Source: Bacillus cereus group sp. RP43 (GTDB lineage Bacteria; Bacillota; Bacilli; Bacillales; Bacillaceae_G). Taken from it: a stretch of DNA of 64,000 bases. Shown here piece by piece: positions 1-9,867 of this stretch; positions within the stretch are counted from its first letter, which is position 1; every line of letters begins with the position of its first letter. The notes beneath the pieces were generated by a model. That model was not told where the DNA came from and made no database searches. It saw only the letters and a program-made list of their open reading frames with translations. The DNA lies in contig NZ_JARVHQ010000001.1 of NCBI RefSeq assembly GCF_040459645.1, positions 3,844,001 through 3,908,000 of the forward strand. Direction: 5' to 3'. The translations under genes were made by a program, and so were the position numbers.

Positions 1-436
1 GGTTAAAAGTAGCCGTCGCGTCACTCACTACATACGTTGTAAATCCTAAATTACCTGCCATCCGTGTTGTCGTCTCTACACAATGATTTGTCGTTAATCC
101 AACAATCACTACAGTATTACATTTCTGCTCTCTTAATTGTTCCTCTAAATTCGTCCCAATGAATGCACTGTTAACAACCTTTTGAATAATAATCTCACCT
201 GGTAATGGCCTCACTTCTTTTTTAAAACGTACTGTTTCTGCATCTAGATGAAACATTGACTCCACATTTTCTTTATTCACATGCTGAATATGAATAACTA
301 GTAATTCTCTTTTTCTCCATTCTTCTAACAAACTTTTCATATTTTCTTCCGCAAAAAGGTTATTCCTCACGCCCCAGTACGGTAAGTTGAATGCTTCCTG
401 TACATCAATGATTATAAGTGCTGCTTGTTTAAGCAT
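1..436 (-). CDS. Isochorismatase-family cysteine hydrolase (C-terminus cut by window edge)
   Basis: The gene starts at ATG 436 behind a strong RBS (TAGGAGGATAAT) and runs off the window at base 1, so about 145 N-terminal residues are visible. The family triad can be placed: Asp in the IIIDVQ strand near residue 11, a mid-protein Lys, and the nucleophilic Cys in NHCVETTTRMAGNLGF near residue 125. The family hydrolyses amides or enol ethers such as nicotinamide or isochorismate. The substrate cannot be told from sequence. The downstream neighbour is off the window. Confidence 0.88.
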   Translation of the reverse strand, partial: MLKQAALIIIDVQEAFNLPYWGVRNNLFAEENMKSLLEEWRKRELLVIHIQHVNKENVESMFHLDAETVRFKKEVRPLPGEIIIQKVVNSAFIGTNLEEQLREQKCNTVVIVGLTTNHCVETTTRMAGNLGFTTYVVSDATATFN

Positions 437-449
437 ATTATCCTCCTAG

Positions 450-863
450 TTAATTGGGCTGTAATTGAAACAGAAAACCAAGTTGCTGTGAAGCAGTAAT
501 AAAACAAATATAAGCACAAAGCTCTACAATTTCTTTTTCAGTCCAATATTGTTTTAATACATGAAACATATTATCATCTATCGCCTTTTGGTCATGAACA
601 AATGCATGTGCAAAAGTAACGGCTACGCTAATTTCTTCTATCTTTTGTATATCATCCGGCTTTCCCTTTGCCATACAGTACGGACATTCATTCCCAAACG
701 CTAATGTTCTTCTTACTTGCTCCTTTAACTCTGTGGAAAGGGTCCCTGTACTATACAATGTATTCTCTAACGTACTCCACGAATTTAATATATCTGGATT
801 ATGGCCTAATAATTTTTGAAACTTTGTATCCCCTATATTTGATAATGTAATTCTCTCCATCAT
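450..863 (-). CDS. AhpD-like / carboxymuconolactone decarboxylase family protein
   Basis: This 137-residue protein resembles small all-helical AhpD/CMD proteins. It has a CPYC motif (NECPYCMAKG, about residues 57-66), the redox-active CxxC of the AhpD branch, followed by a His (FAHAFVHD) typical of the proton relay. The start is placed at ATG 863, because TAGGAGGGAAA sits just upstream; a longer open frame to 923 lacks an RBS. It lies 13 bp downstream of the cysteine hydrolase start on the same strand and is probably co-transcribed with it. A role in peroxide or thiol redox defence is inferred from the family. Confidence 0.8.
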   Translation of the reverse strand: MMERITLSNIGDTKFQKLLGHNPDILNSWSTLENTLYSTGTLSTELKEQVRRTLAFGNECPYCMAKGKPDDIQKIEEISVAVTFAHAFVHDQKAIDDNMFHVLKQYWTEKEIVELCAYICFITASQQLGFLFQLQPN

Positions 864-986
864 TTTCCCTCCTATTTCCTTCTTTTTTATTGTAAAATAA
901 ATAAAGTTCACTTTACATTTCATATGAATCTTAATTTACAATTTTTCTTTACAAAAATCATCATTTTACTGGAGGTATATTTACAA

Positions 987-1439
987 ATGCAATTAGATCG
1001 TGTTGATCGAAAAATTTTAAATGAATTATATAATGATAGTCGCCTTTCGATGCGTGAATTAGCAAAACGAGTAAACTTATCGGCTCCGTCTACTACAGAA
1101 CGTGTTCGTAAACTTGAAAGTGAAGGAATTATTCAAAAATACACAATCGATATCGATTATAAAAAAGCAGGACTTGTTTTAGATTGTATTTTAGAAATCA
1201 CTTTAAAAAATGGTGATACAACACGTATGCAACAGTTTATTCAGTCTTATCCATCTGCAAGTTTTTGTTACCGAGTAACAGGAAGCTTATGCTACATTGT
1301 AAAAATCTCTGTTCCTTCACTTGTTGAACTTGAAGAATTTATCAATGATGTTTCTTCATATGCAACGACAGTTTCTCATATCGTATTATCAGAAGTAGCT
1401 CTTACTCCGGATATTGAACATATCTTCCCAGAAGATTAA
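987..1439 (+). CDS. Lrp/AsnC-family transcriptional regulator
   Basis: The 150-residue protein has the standard Lrp layout: an N-terminal winged HTH (residues about 3-60, starting LDRVDRKILNELYNDSRLS) followed by an alpha-beta RAM/AsnC ligand-binding domain (about 65-145). The start is ATG 987 because GGAGG lies 10 bases upstream; the open frame extends back to 924 without an RBS. It is divergent from the AhpD-like gene, with about 120 bp between starts, so it could control that pair. The effector, probably an amino acid, cannot be read from sequence. Confidence 0.92.
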   Translation: MQLDRVDRKILNELYNDSRLSMRELAKRVNLSAPSTTERVRKLESEGIIQKYTIDIDYKKAGLVLDCILEITLKNGDTTRMQQFIQSYPSASFCYRVTGSLCYIVKISVPSLVELEEFINDVSSYATTVSHIVLSEVALTPDIEHIFPED

Positions 1440-1539
1440 TTCATCTTTATTCACAAAAAGAGTAAAAACCCCTTACATTAAGAATAAAAATGATATATTA
1501 TGTATTAAAATACATAAAGTTCGAGAAAGGGGCTTTACA

Positions 1540-1722
1540 TTGAAAATCTGGTTTTATGAAAAAACGGCACAATTAGATGACTTGCTTGGTATTTGGGACA
1601 ATGTTCCGACCATCCCTCGAATTGGTGAAAAAGTTGAACTTCTAAAAACAGTTCGGATCGTTACAGATATTAAATATGTAAAGAACGGTAATAATTTTCG
1701 TGTAGAGATTATTACAAATTAA
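1540..1722 (+). CDS. Small conserved-looking protein of unknown function (60 aa)
   Basis: I do not recognise a family. The start is most likely TTG 1540, preceded by GAAAGGGGC. The protein begins KIWFYEKTAQLDDLLGIWD and ends RVEIITN; it looks like a compact alpha-beta domain without a signal peptide or membrane segment. It lies 100 bp after the Lrp gene on the same strand and ends at a bidirectional hairpin shared with the convergent CPBP gene. Short length is the main doubt. Confidence 0.6.
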   Translation: MKIWFYEKTAQLDDLLGIWDNVPTIPRIGEKVELLKTVRIVTDIKYVKNGNNFRVEIITN

Positions 1723-1749
1723 AAGGTAGCTCTTTAGGAGCTACTTTTT
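1721..1749. terminator. Bidirectional hairpin between convergent genes
   Basis: A GTAGCTC stem with loop TTTAG and its complement GAGCTAC is flanked by A and T runs, so it can terminate both the small plus-strand gene and the minus-strand CPBP gene. Confidence 0.7.
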
Positions 1750-1751
1750 AA

Positions 1752-2765
1752 TTATCTATTATGCGCTTTCTTTATAACAATTTTATCTTCTTCTACAGAA
1801 ACTGTTACATAATCATTTTCTTCTAACCGAAGCTTATTTACAGCTTCATCAGGTAGTTCTACAGCCATCAATTTATCTGTTACTATCACTTGGCTATATA
1901 TTTCATTTTCTTCTGATGTATTCGCTACTTTTTCTTCATTTATGAAACGAACCGGTGGCACACTAACTTCTTTTACTGTACGCCATTGTTTCCAAATGTA
2001 AGGGATTAACCAAAGTAACCCGACGATCGCAAGCCCAATGCCGATCCATAAATTACTTTGTGCTTGTAATTCCGTAATCGAGATTGCGCCACTTCCCTCT
2101 CCACCTACAAATTGCATACTCGTTGCAATCAAATTATTTAGAGCATGCACAGCAATATTCGTCCATATATTTTTTGTCTTTATGTATAGAAGGCACATAA
2201 TAACACCGAATATGAAAGCACCGATAACATCAAAATGTCCTAGTCCAAAAATAAGAGAGGATATAATAACCGCTCGTTTAATCCCCCATTTGTAAGCCAT
2301 TCGTTGTAAGAAAAACCCTCTAAAAATAACCTCTTCCATTATTGGGGCTAATACACATGCTGAAATGAAAGAAAATATCGTCATGTATATGTTACTCGTA
2401 TTAATTACATTTCCATCTTCTAACATGGTAACTAAGAAATTAGGTACAGTATGTGCTAAAATATAAAATTGAATTTGGGATATACCGACTGAAAAAATCA
2501 TTCCCATTATCGTTGCTAATACAATTAACCCCCAATGTAAACGTCCAGGTTTATCAAAAAAACTTTTAAAAACAACATTATTTTTACTTGTTTTTAAATA
2601 TAGCCACAATAGTGGAAATGCGAAAAAGATTGATATTTGTGACAGGAACTCTATCGTATTGTCAGAAGCACCTGATAAACTTAATGGAATCATCGTCAGG
2701 AACATCCCTATAATCATCCATCCAAAAAAACTACGTAGCCTTATACGTGAAAATGCATATTGCAT
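1752..2765 (-). CDS. CPBP intramembrane metalloprotease with C-terminal AbrB/SpoVT-like domain
   Basis: The 337-residue protein has about eight hydrophobic segments and the CPBP (Abi/Rce1) motifs: EEVIFRG (first motif, Glu-Glu and Arg), FGLGHF with a His, and HALNN with a second His. These form the intramembrane metal site. After the last membrane segment (about residue 250) comes a soluble tail ending in a swapped-hairpin AbrB/MazE-like sequence (LPDEAVNKLRLEENDYV then VEEDKIVIKK). The start is ATG 2765, behind GGAGGTG. The family processes peptides or prenyl proteins, often in bacteriocin immunity. The substrate is unknown, and the tail is unusual for the family. Confidence 0.85.
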   Translation of the reverse strand: MQYAFSRIRLRSFFGWMIIGMFLTMIPLSLSGASDNTIEFLSQISIFFAFPLLWLYLKTSKNNVVFKSFFDKPGRLHWGLIVLATIMGMIFSVGISQIQFYILAHTVPNFLVTMLEDGNVINTSNIYMTIFSFISACVLAPIMEEVIFRGFFLQRMAYKWGIKRAVIISSLIFGLGHFDVIGAFIFGVIMCLLYIKTKNIWTNIAVHALNNLIATSMQFVGGEGSGAISITELQAQSNLWIGIGLAIVGLLWLIPYIWKQWRTVKEVSVPPVRFINEEKVANTSEENEIYSQVIVTDKLMAVELPDEAVNKLRLEENDYVTVSVEEDKIVIKKAHNR

Positions 2766-2956
2766 ATTGAACACCTCCAAAGATAGTAAAAATAAATGGT
2801 CGGATAACTAAATTATAATATGAATATAGTTGAAAATCTTCCTATTTTTCTCAAATGATTTCAAACAACATATCTCTTAAAATATATAGTACATTTTATT
2901 TAAAATACCGTATTACTGTTCTTCCAGTTAAAATCTAGGAGAGCGTTATGTAATAA

Positions 2957-2982
2957 AAATCCCCGTTAACACGGGGATTTTC
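2957..2982 (-). terminator. Rho-independent terminator of the ABC operon
   Basis: AAAATCCCCGT pairs with ACGGGGATTTT around a four-base loop, immediately downstream of the last ABC permease gene. The 200 bp between here and the CPBP start (2766-2956) show no gene. Confidence 0.8.
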
Positions 2983-2986
2983 TCTA

Positions 2987-3763
2987 TTATAATACGTCAC
3001 GTTTTTGGAATAATACACTTGATGCTACAAGTAATACAGCAAAGTGTGCAACTACAAGTAATAATGAAGTTGTAAACGTAAATTCTGTAAATGGTGGTTC
3101 CATTCCACCACTAACTAATTTATTGCTATCGTAAACACTTAAATTTAAATGGAAGAACACAACAAATTTCGCTACACCTTTTGCAAACATCATTAGTACC
3201 ATATTAATTGCTCCTTGTAAGAAAAATAGGAACATCGTAATAATTAATGGTAATACAGAATTTCTAAATACGTTCGCTAAGAAAAATGCAAGCGTTGCAA
3301 AGAAAAATGGTGATAAAAGTTGATATACAATTGTTTTTAATACAATTCCTAATGTTAATTCAGTTTTACTACCATCCATTACAATTCCGCCAATAATCAT
3401 TGCGATTAACGTGCTAGCAAATATGATAAATAATATAGTAAGTAACACTGTAATATATTTAGAGAACAAAACTGTAATTCGTTTTCTCGGACGGATTAAT
3501 AACTGCTTAATTGTACCTTTTTGAAACTCATCAGTAATTGTACGAGAAGCAATCGTGATTCCAAAAATTGTTGCAAATAAGATAATTAAACCAATCTCTG
3601 AACTTACAAAATCGAAATATGATCCTTTAAACTCATTTCCTCCTCCCCATTTCAGCATCCCTAAAACTCCCAAAATCTCCAACGCTGCAATTACACCTAT
3701 TAAAATGTACATACCTTTTTTCGCATGTAACTTCAAAAATTCATTTTGAATTAATTTAAACAT
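2987..3763 (-). CDS. ABC-2 type transporter permease
   Basis: The 258-residue protein has six predicted membrane segments and the ABC-2 layout: a cytoplasmic N-terminus (MFKLIQNEFLKLHAKKGM) and the charged IASRTITDEFQKGTIKQLL loop after the second segment. This is the pattern of BcrB-like and lantibiotic-immunity permeases. It overlaps the upstream ATPase gene by one base, so the two form a translationally coupled exporter pair. It is the last gene of the GntR-led operon. The exported substrate is unknown; family context suggests response to cell-wall-active peptides. Confidence 0.88.
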   Translation of the reverse strand: MFKLIQNEFLKLHAKKGMYILIGVIAALEILGVLGMLKWGGGNEFKGSYFDFVSSEIGLIILFATIFGITIASRTITDEFQKGTIKQLLIRPRKRITVLFSKYITVLLTILFIIFASTLIAMIIGGIVMDGSKTELTLGIVLKTIVYQLLSPFFFATLAFFLANVFRNSVLPLIITMFLFFLQGAINMVLMMFAKGVAKFVVFFHLNLSVYDSNKLVSGGMEPPFTEFTFTTSLLLVVAHFAVLLVASSVLFQKRDVL

Positions 3764-4665
3764 TACGCTTTCACTCCCCCTGTAATCGCTAAGAACTCAT
3801 CCTCTAACGTTTTATTTTGAACTGTCACACCGTACACAAGTACATCAGCATGCACTAACTGTTTTACAATTTGCGGAATCTCTTCTTTCATTATGGATGT
3901 CACAATTACATTTCCTTGTACTTTCCCTTTAATAATTTCGTTCGCTTTCTGAACTTGACCTACTTCAAATACAACTACAACTGTTTCATCATGCTTCGCT
4001 TGTTCATGTAAGTTATACTCTTGTACAAACTCACCTTGCTTTATAATAACAACGCGATCACACATTAATTCAATTTCACTTAATAAATGACTTGATACAA
4101 TGACCGCAATATTTTCTTCTTTCGCTAATCGTTGTAAATAATCACGAATTTGGCGAATACCAGCTGGATCTAATCCATTTGTCGGTTCATCTAAAATTAA
4201 TATTTTCGGCTGATGAAGTAACGCCTGTGCAATTCCTAAACGCTGTTTCATACCAAGTGAGTATGTTTTTACCTTTTTATGAATTGCATGCTCTAATTCA
4301 ACAAGCTTTATAATTTCAGCGATGCGCTCTTTACTAATTGGAGTAATTGCCATGTTTGCAAACTGCTTTAAGTTTTGCATACCAGTCATATAATCATATA
4401 GTTCAGGGTTTTCTACAATTGCACCAATTTGCTCTAGCGCCTTTTCACGCTCTGTACGAATGCTATGACCACAAATTGTAATATCGCCCTCTGTCATTGA
4501 TATAAGACCTGTCATCATACGAATCGTCGTCGTCTTACCACTACCGTTTGGTCCAAGGAACCCGTATACTTCTCCTTCTCGAACCTCAAATGATAAGCCA
4601 CGAATAATTTCTGCCTTACCAATCTTTTTTCGAACATTTTCTAATTTCACTACTACGTTTCCCAA
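3763..4665 (-). CDS. ABC transporter ATP-binding protein (BcrA-like)
   Basis: A 300-residue ATPase with all ABC motifs: Walker A GPNGSGKTT near residue 40, signature YSLGMKQRLG, Walker B ILILDEPTNGLDP, and the switch His in SSHLLSE. About 80 residues after the nucleotide domain form the C-terminal extension typical of BcrA/drug-export ATPases. It powers the permease encoded directly downstream (1-bp overlap) and lies 14 bp after the second permease of the cluster. Confidence 0.93.
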   Translation of the reverse strand: MGNVVVKLENVRKKIGKAEIIRGLSFEVREGEVYGFLGPNGSGKTTTIRMMTGLISMTEGDITICGHSIRTEREKALEQIGAIVENPELYDYMTGMQNLKQFANMAITPISKERIAEIIKLVELEHAIHKKVKTYSLGMKQRLGIAQALLHQPKILILDEPTNGLDPAGIRQIRDYLQRLAKEENIAVIVSSHLLSEIELMCDRVVIIKQGEFVQEYNLHEQAKHDETVVVVFEVGQVQKANEIIKGKVQGNVIVTSIMKEEIPQIVKQLVHADVLVYGVTVQNKTLEDEFLAITGGVKA

Positions 4666-4679
4666 TGCTGACTCCTCCT

Positions 4680-5474
4680 TTAGACTTCTAGTTTTTTATC
4701 GATTATGCGACCTGTTATATAAACAAGTAAAACAAATATACCGATTGAAAAAGCAATACTATATAAATTCATAAGACTTTCTGGATATAGTATAAGATTT
4801 ATATCCATCGATTCATCTATATAAACTAACTTCCTAATAAAAGTAGATGTAGGTGCAAGTCGGCCTAGCATTTCATATATCATATTGATTACTTTCGTTA
4901 CTAATAAAAATAAGAAGAAAATAATTACATACTCCATTTTTTTCTTTTTCAAAGAAAATACTTTAACGCTAGATACTGTAAAAAGTAAAACTAACAATAT
5001 ACTTGATAAATTAAATACATATAACACACTACTAAATAATTGTTTTACTATATCTAGCTCAATTGTACTTTCCGTAAATAACATTCCATAGAGTTCTGTA
5101 CCTTTTATTACTTTCATCGAAATACTATAGACAAACATAGTACCTATCACTTCAAAACACATTAAACTAATTACCGCATATGACAATATTGCTAAAACAA
5201 TTTTTTTACCAGATAGCGGTGTTAATCGAAATAATGTACTCTCGGTCATTTTCCCAAACGCAGATATAGCCTGTAGAAATACTAATACTGCAAAAATCAT
5301 ATAAACTAAGAATACTAAAGCAATTATAATCATTTGCCTTACTTCTCCTGATTCTTGTTTAATATAATTCCCCATACTTACAAAAGCGACAGCTACAATG
5401 AATATGAATGACAATAACGAAATGAAAATTTGTTTTTTATTCGCATTGTACATATATATTAAACTGGCCTTCAT
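4680..5474 (-). CDS. ABC transporter membrane protein (YtrC/D-like)
   Basis: This 264-residue protein has six hydrophobic stretches and no enzymatic motif. Its order in the operon (GntR regulator, ATPase, membrane protein) matches ytrA-ytrB-ytrC/D of Bacillus subtilis. Its start overlaps the end of the preceding ATPase gene by four bases. Sequence resemblance to named families is weak by eye, so the call rests on topology and position. It probably partners the ATPase at 5471-6169, not the BcrA-like one. Confidence 0.75.
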   Translation of the reverse strand: MKASLIYMYNANKKQIFISLLSFIFIVAVAFVSMGNYIKQESGEVRQMIIIALVFLVYMIFAVLVFLQAISAFGKMTESTLFRLTPLSGKKIVLAILSYAVISLMCFEVIGTMFVYSISMKVIKGTELYGMLFTESTIELDIVKQLFSSVLYVFNLSSILLVLLFTVSSVKVFSLKKKKMEYVIIFFLFLLVTKVINMIYEMLGRLAPTSTFIRKLVYIDESMDINLILYPESLMNLYSIAFSIGIFVLLVYITGRIIDKKLEV

Positions 5475-6169
5475 CTACTAAACACCTCCTTAAACAAATC
5501 CGTAACAGCTTTTCCTCGTTGGAAACGTAACTCCTCTACATTTTCGTGAAGTACACTTTCACCATCTTTTAAAAAGATTACTTCGTCAAAAATATTTTCA
5601 ACTTCTCCGATTAAATGCGTTGCAATTAAAATGGTACAATCTTCGCGATAAAACTGTAAAATAAGTTCTAATACGTGCTCTCTAGAAACAAGATCAATCC
5701 CGCCAAGTGGTTCATCCAGTACGTATAACTTCGCTTTTCGAGAAAACGTTAAAATAATTTGTAGCTTTTCAACCATACCTTTTGATAAAGCTGTAATTCT
5801 TTCTTCTAACGGTATTTTAAATTCCGCAATTGTATCTACTGCTCTTTGAATATCAAAGTCTTTATAAAAATCTCGATAGAAAAATAGGGCATCTTTTACA
5901 GTCATCCAATCATCAAAGACTGGCTTATCAGACATAAATGAAACGATTTCTTTCGTCTCTAACCCTACTTTTTTACCGTTAATTACTATGCTGCCTTCAG
6001 AAGGATGTTGTAGGCCTGCAATCATTTTTAATAACGTCGTTTTCCCGCTTCCGTTATCTCCAACAAGCCCAACGATTTTTCCTTCTGTAATCTCTATGTT
6101 TAACTCACGGATCACTGCTTTTAATCCGTACCGCTTCCATAGATTTTCTATTTTTAATAACTCTGTCAT
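5471..6169 (-). CDS. ABC transporter ATP-binding protein (YtrB-like)
   Basis: A short 232-residue ABC ATPase with Walker A GDNGSGKTT (about residue 38), a degenerate signature ALSKGMVEKLQ in place of LSGGQ, Walker B LYVLDEPLGGIDL and a switch His in ATHLIGE. Both ends overlap neighbours by four bases (ATGA-type coupling) with the GntR gene upstream and the membrane protein downstream. The degenerate signature is typical of YtrB-type exporters. Confidence 0.9.
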   Translation of the reverse strand: MTELLKIENLWKRYGLKAVIRELNIEITEGKIVGLVGDNGSGKTTLLKMIAGLQHPSEGSIVINGKKVGLETKEIVSFMSDKPVFDDWMTVKDALFFYRDFYKDFDIQRAVDTIAEFKIPLEERITALSKGMVEKLQIILTFSRKAKLYVLDEPLGGIDLVSREHVLELILQFYREDCTILIATHLIGEVENIFDEVIFLKDGESVLHENVEELRFQRGKAVTDLFKEVFSR

Positions 6170-6546
6170 TCGCTCTCCTCCCTTTTCTCATGTAATGAAG
6201 AACGAAGGATTGTAAGAATTTCTTCTTCTGAAAAACCTAAATTGTCCATTCCATCTATAAAAGAATGAAGTAATTCTTTCGCCATATCTTTTCGCAGCTC
6301 CATAATTTTCTCCCCTTCATTCGTTACATATCGCCCCATTCCTCTACGTGTTACAACAACTCCATCTCGCTCTAATTCTTGAAATGTACGCTGAATCGTA
6401 TTTGGATTTATTTGCAATTCACTCGCTAATTCACGTACAGAGGGAATTTTATCACCAGACAATAAATGTCCTGTTACAATTTCCTTTTTTATGTATTCCA
6501 TTACTTGAATGTAAATTGGTGTATTTGGAGAAAATTCGATTTTCAT
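6166..6546 (-). CDS. GntR-family repressor, YtrA subfamily
   Basis: The 126-residue protein has an N-terminal GntR winged HTH (IYIQVMEYIKKEIVTGHL, then SVRELASELQINPNTIQRT) and only a short helical C-terminal tail, the size and layout of the YtrA subfamily. It heads the four-gene ABC operon and overlaps the next gene by four bases. A perfect 11-bp inverted repeat lies just upstream, within the promoter. In B. subtilis YtrA represses a comparable operon that is induced by cell-wall antibiotics; the same role is inferred here. Confidence 0.9.
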   Translation of the reverse strand: MKIEFSPNTPIYIQVMEYIKKEIVTGHLLSGDKIPSVRELASELQINPNTIQRTFQELERDGVVVTRRGMGRYVTNEGEKIMELRKDMAKELLHSFIDGMDNLGFSEEEILTILRSSLHEKREESE

Positions 6547-6557
6547 TTCTCCCCTCC

Positions 6558-6593
6558 TGTCTTAGTGTGTTAGTTAAATAGTACACTAAGACA
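6558..6593 (-). promoter_or_regulatory. YtrA-type operator: 11-bp perfect inverted repeat
   Basis: TGTCTTAGTGT (6558-6568) and ACACTAAGACA (6583-6593) are perfect reverse complements separated by 14 bases. The cores AGTGT and ACACT with this spacing resemble the operator described for B. subtilis YtrA. The distal arm lies between the -10 and -35 of the promoter, so bound repressor would block RNA polymerase. Confidence 0.75.
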
Positions 6594-6606
6594 AGTGTCA
6601 TGTAAA
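6578..6606 (-). promoter_or_regulatory. Sigma-A promoter of the ytrA-like operon
   Basis: On the minus strand TTTACA (6601-6606) and TACTAT (6578-6583) are separated by 17 bases, a good sigma-A match, located 32 bp before the GntR start codon and overlapping the inverted repeat. Confidence 0.65.
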
Positions 6607-6627
6607 TACTTCCAATTAAAAATGTAA

Positions 6628-6665
6628 TAAAAAGGCAGTGTAACTTTTCGTTACACTGCCTTTTT
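6628..6665 (-). terminator. Terminator of the aminotransferase operon
   Basis: A 15-bp stem (GGCAGTGTAA with its complement) and flanking A/T runs lie 40 bp after the aminotransferase stop codon and just before the ytr promoter. Confidence 0.85.
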
Positions 6666-6704
6666 GTAATAACATATAAATATATTACTCATTTGAATTT
6701 AAAT

Positions 6705-8081
<1,377 letters not shown>

Positions 8082-9575
8082 CTATTTCACTCCTATATTC
8101 TTTTTATTTGCAAACCAACCTATTGGTTCTACTTCTAAATTTATATTAATCTGCTTAATTTCTTGAAATTCTTCTAAACCAAACGTTCCTAGGCTACGTC
8201 CAATACCGCTTTGCTTATATCCGCCCCAAGGCGCCTCATTGTATGTTGGATGATAACTATTAATCCACGTAATTCCTGCGCGAAGCTTGCGAATTACACG
8301 CATTGCTTTTGCACCATCAACCGTAAATACCCCTCCAGCTAAGCCATAATCCGTACCGTTTGCTAACTCAATTGCTTCCTGTTCAGTTTTAAACTTTTGA
8401 ATTACTACAACAGGACCGAAGATTTCTTCCTGGACAATGCGCATATCAGGCTTTACATTAACAAAGACCGTTGGTTCAATAAAGAAACCATCTCCTTTTC
8501 CATCCGTCAGTATCCGCTTTCCTCCACAAGCAATGTCCGCGCCTTCGTCTTTCCCGATTTCAATGTAGCGCAATACTTTTTCCATATGTTCTTGACTTAC
8601 AAGCGGTCCCATTTCTGATTCAGGTTTATCACCAGGTCCAACGTTAATTTGCTGCGCTCTCTCTACAAAACTATTAACAAATCTATCATAAACGCTTTCC
8701 TCTACAAGGATTCTCGATCCTGCTGAACACACTTGTCCGCTACCTGCATAAATACCGAATAGAGCATAATCAATAGCAGTCTCAAAATCTGCATCTGCAA
8801 AAATAATATTTGGAGATTTCCCTCCAAGCTCTAACGAAATTTTTTTCATATTATCTGCCGCTGTTCTCATAATGTGCTTCCCTGTCTTTGTTCCACCTGT
8901 AAAGGAAATCATATCCACTTTATGACTCGCTGCAATTTCATTCCCTACTATTGGACCGGCCCCCATTACCATATTGGCAACACCTTTTGGTAACCCTACT
9001 TTTTCAAGGATTTCGAATAGCTTTGTTACAGTTATTGGTGTCACTTCAGAAGGTTTAAACACAATTGTATTTCCAGCTGCTAAAGCAGGTGCTATTTTCC
9101 ATACACTCATCAATAGCGGATAATTCCATGGAACAATTAATCCACAAACACCAACTGGCTCTCTTACAACCATCGCTTGCATCGGATCGGCTACATGATA
9201 CGTTTGACCATCTGGCTTTGTAATCAATCCGGCATAATAGCGAAAACAAGCTGCTGCATCTCCAATATCTCCTTCTGCCTCACGGTATGTTTTTCCATTA
9301 TCCATTGTTTCAAGGTACACTAATTCTTCCATATTTTTATCAATTTCATCTGCTATTTTAAATAAATATGATGCCCTTTCAGCAGTGGATGTTTCTGACC
9401 AAATTCCGCTATCGAAGGCCGCTCTTGCCACTTCTATCGCGTATTTTGCATCCTCAATCGTTCCCTCAGGTGCATATGCTATACCCTTGCCATTCGCAGG
9501 GTTAATAATCGTTCTTTTCTCTTGATTACTAGAATCTATCCATTCACCGTTTACATACATTTTTAAATCTAGCAC
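8082..9575 (-). CDS. Aldehyde dehydrogenase, probably 4-aminobutyraldehyde-type
   Basis: A full-length 497-residue NAD(P)-dependent aldehyde dehydrogenase: PWNYPLLM at the cofactor site, FTGGTKTGK, catalytic Glu in LELGGKSPN, and the catalytic Cys in GQVCSAGSR (about residue 290). It is close to the betaine-aldehyde/gamma-aminobutyraldehyde group. As first gene of the operon, 41 bp downstream of a sigma-54 promoter and followed directly by the putrescine aminotransferase-like gene, it most likely oxidises 4-aminobutyraldehyde to GABA. Substrate choice is inference. Confidence 0.85.
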   Translation of the reverse strand: MLDLKMYVNGEWIDSSNQEKRTIINPANGKGIAYAPEGTIEDAKYAIEVARAAFDSGIWSETSTAERASYLFKIADEIDKNMEELVYLETMDNGKTYREAEGDIGDAAACFRYYAGLITKPDGQTYHVADPMQAMVVREPVGVCGLIVPWNYPLLMSVWKIAPALAAGNTIVFKPSEVTPITVTKLFEILEKVGLPKGVANMVMGAGPIVGNEIAASHKVDMISFTGGTKTGKHIMRTAADNMKKISLELGGKSPNIIFADADFETAIDYALFGIYAGSGQVCSAGSRILVEESVYDRFVNSFVERAQQINVGPGDKPESEMGPLVSQEHMEKVLRYIEIGKDEGADIACGGKRILTDGKGDGFFIEPTVFVNVKPDMRIVQEEIFGPVVVIQKFKTEQEAIELANGTDYGLAGGVFTVDGAKAMRVIRKLRAGITWINSYHPTYNEAPWGGYKQSGIGRSLGTFGLEEFQEIKQININLEVEPIGWFANKKNIGVK

Positions 9576-9615
9576 TATATTGAAGCCCCCTTTATCGATC
9601 GTTTATATATTTATA

Positions 9616-9633
9616 AGCAAATTTCATGCCAAT
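9616..9633 (-). promoter_or_regulatory. Sigma-54 promoter P1 (aldehyde dehydrogenase-aminotransferase)
   Basis: On the minus strand TTGGCATGAAATTTGCTT contains the -24 GG and -12 GC separated by exactly 10 bases, matching the sigma-54 consensus TGGCAC-N5-TTGC. It lies 41 bp before the dehydrogenase start. Confidence 0.88.
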
Positions 9634-9691
9634 ATTTAAAACCCAAAGGAATCATACATAAACTGACTATTTTCTTAAAAACAACAAATAA

Positions 9692-9709
9692 TTTATGCAT
9701 TTTCGCATA
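9692..9709 (-). promoter_or_regulatory. Putative enhancer (UAS1) for the sigma-54 activator
   Basis: TTATGCATTTTCGCATAC contains a TATGC/GCATA inverted repeat 60-75 bp upstream of P1. A partial copy (TTTTGCATAAAGCGAAA) follows 10 bp further out. Related sequences lie upstream of the other two sigma-54 promoters. Confidence 0.5.
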
Positions 9710-9735
9710 CACTATTCCATTTTGCATAAAGCGAA

Positions 9736-9796
9736 ACTTTAATCAGTGGGGCTTTGTTCATCTCCCACTGATTATTAGCCCTCACCACTCGGGACT
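9736..9796 (+). repeat. Dispersed intergenic repeat, copy A
   Basis: ACTTTAATCAGTGGGG, a loop, then CCCACTGATTATTAGCCC forms a long hairpin, followed by CTCACCACTCGGG. It shares these blocks with copies at 31449, 61507 and, inverted, at 26097. It looks like one of the bcr-type repeats of the B. cereus group. Confidence 0.7.
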
Positions 9797-9831
9797 TGAA
9801 TCCTAAAGAATATGCACATGCTGAGCACACA

Positions 9832-9867
9832 CAAAAAGGAGAAGTCTATGTGACCTTCTCCTTTTTT
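9832..9867 (-). terminator. Terminator of the sigma-54 activator gene
   Basis: AAAAAGGAGAAG pairs with CTTCTCCTTTTTT around a short loop. The hairpin begins at the activator stop codon. Confidence 0.85.
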
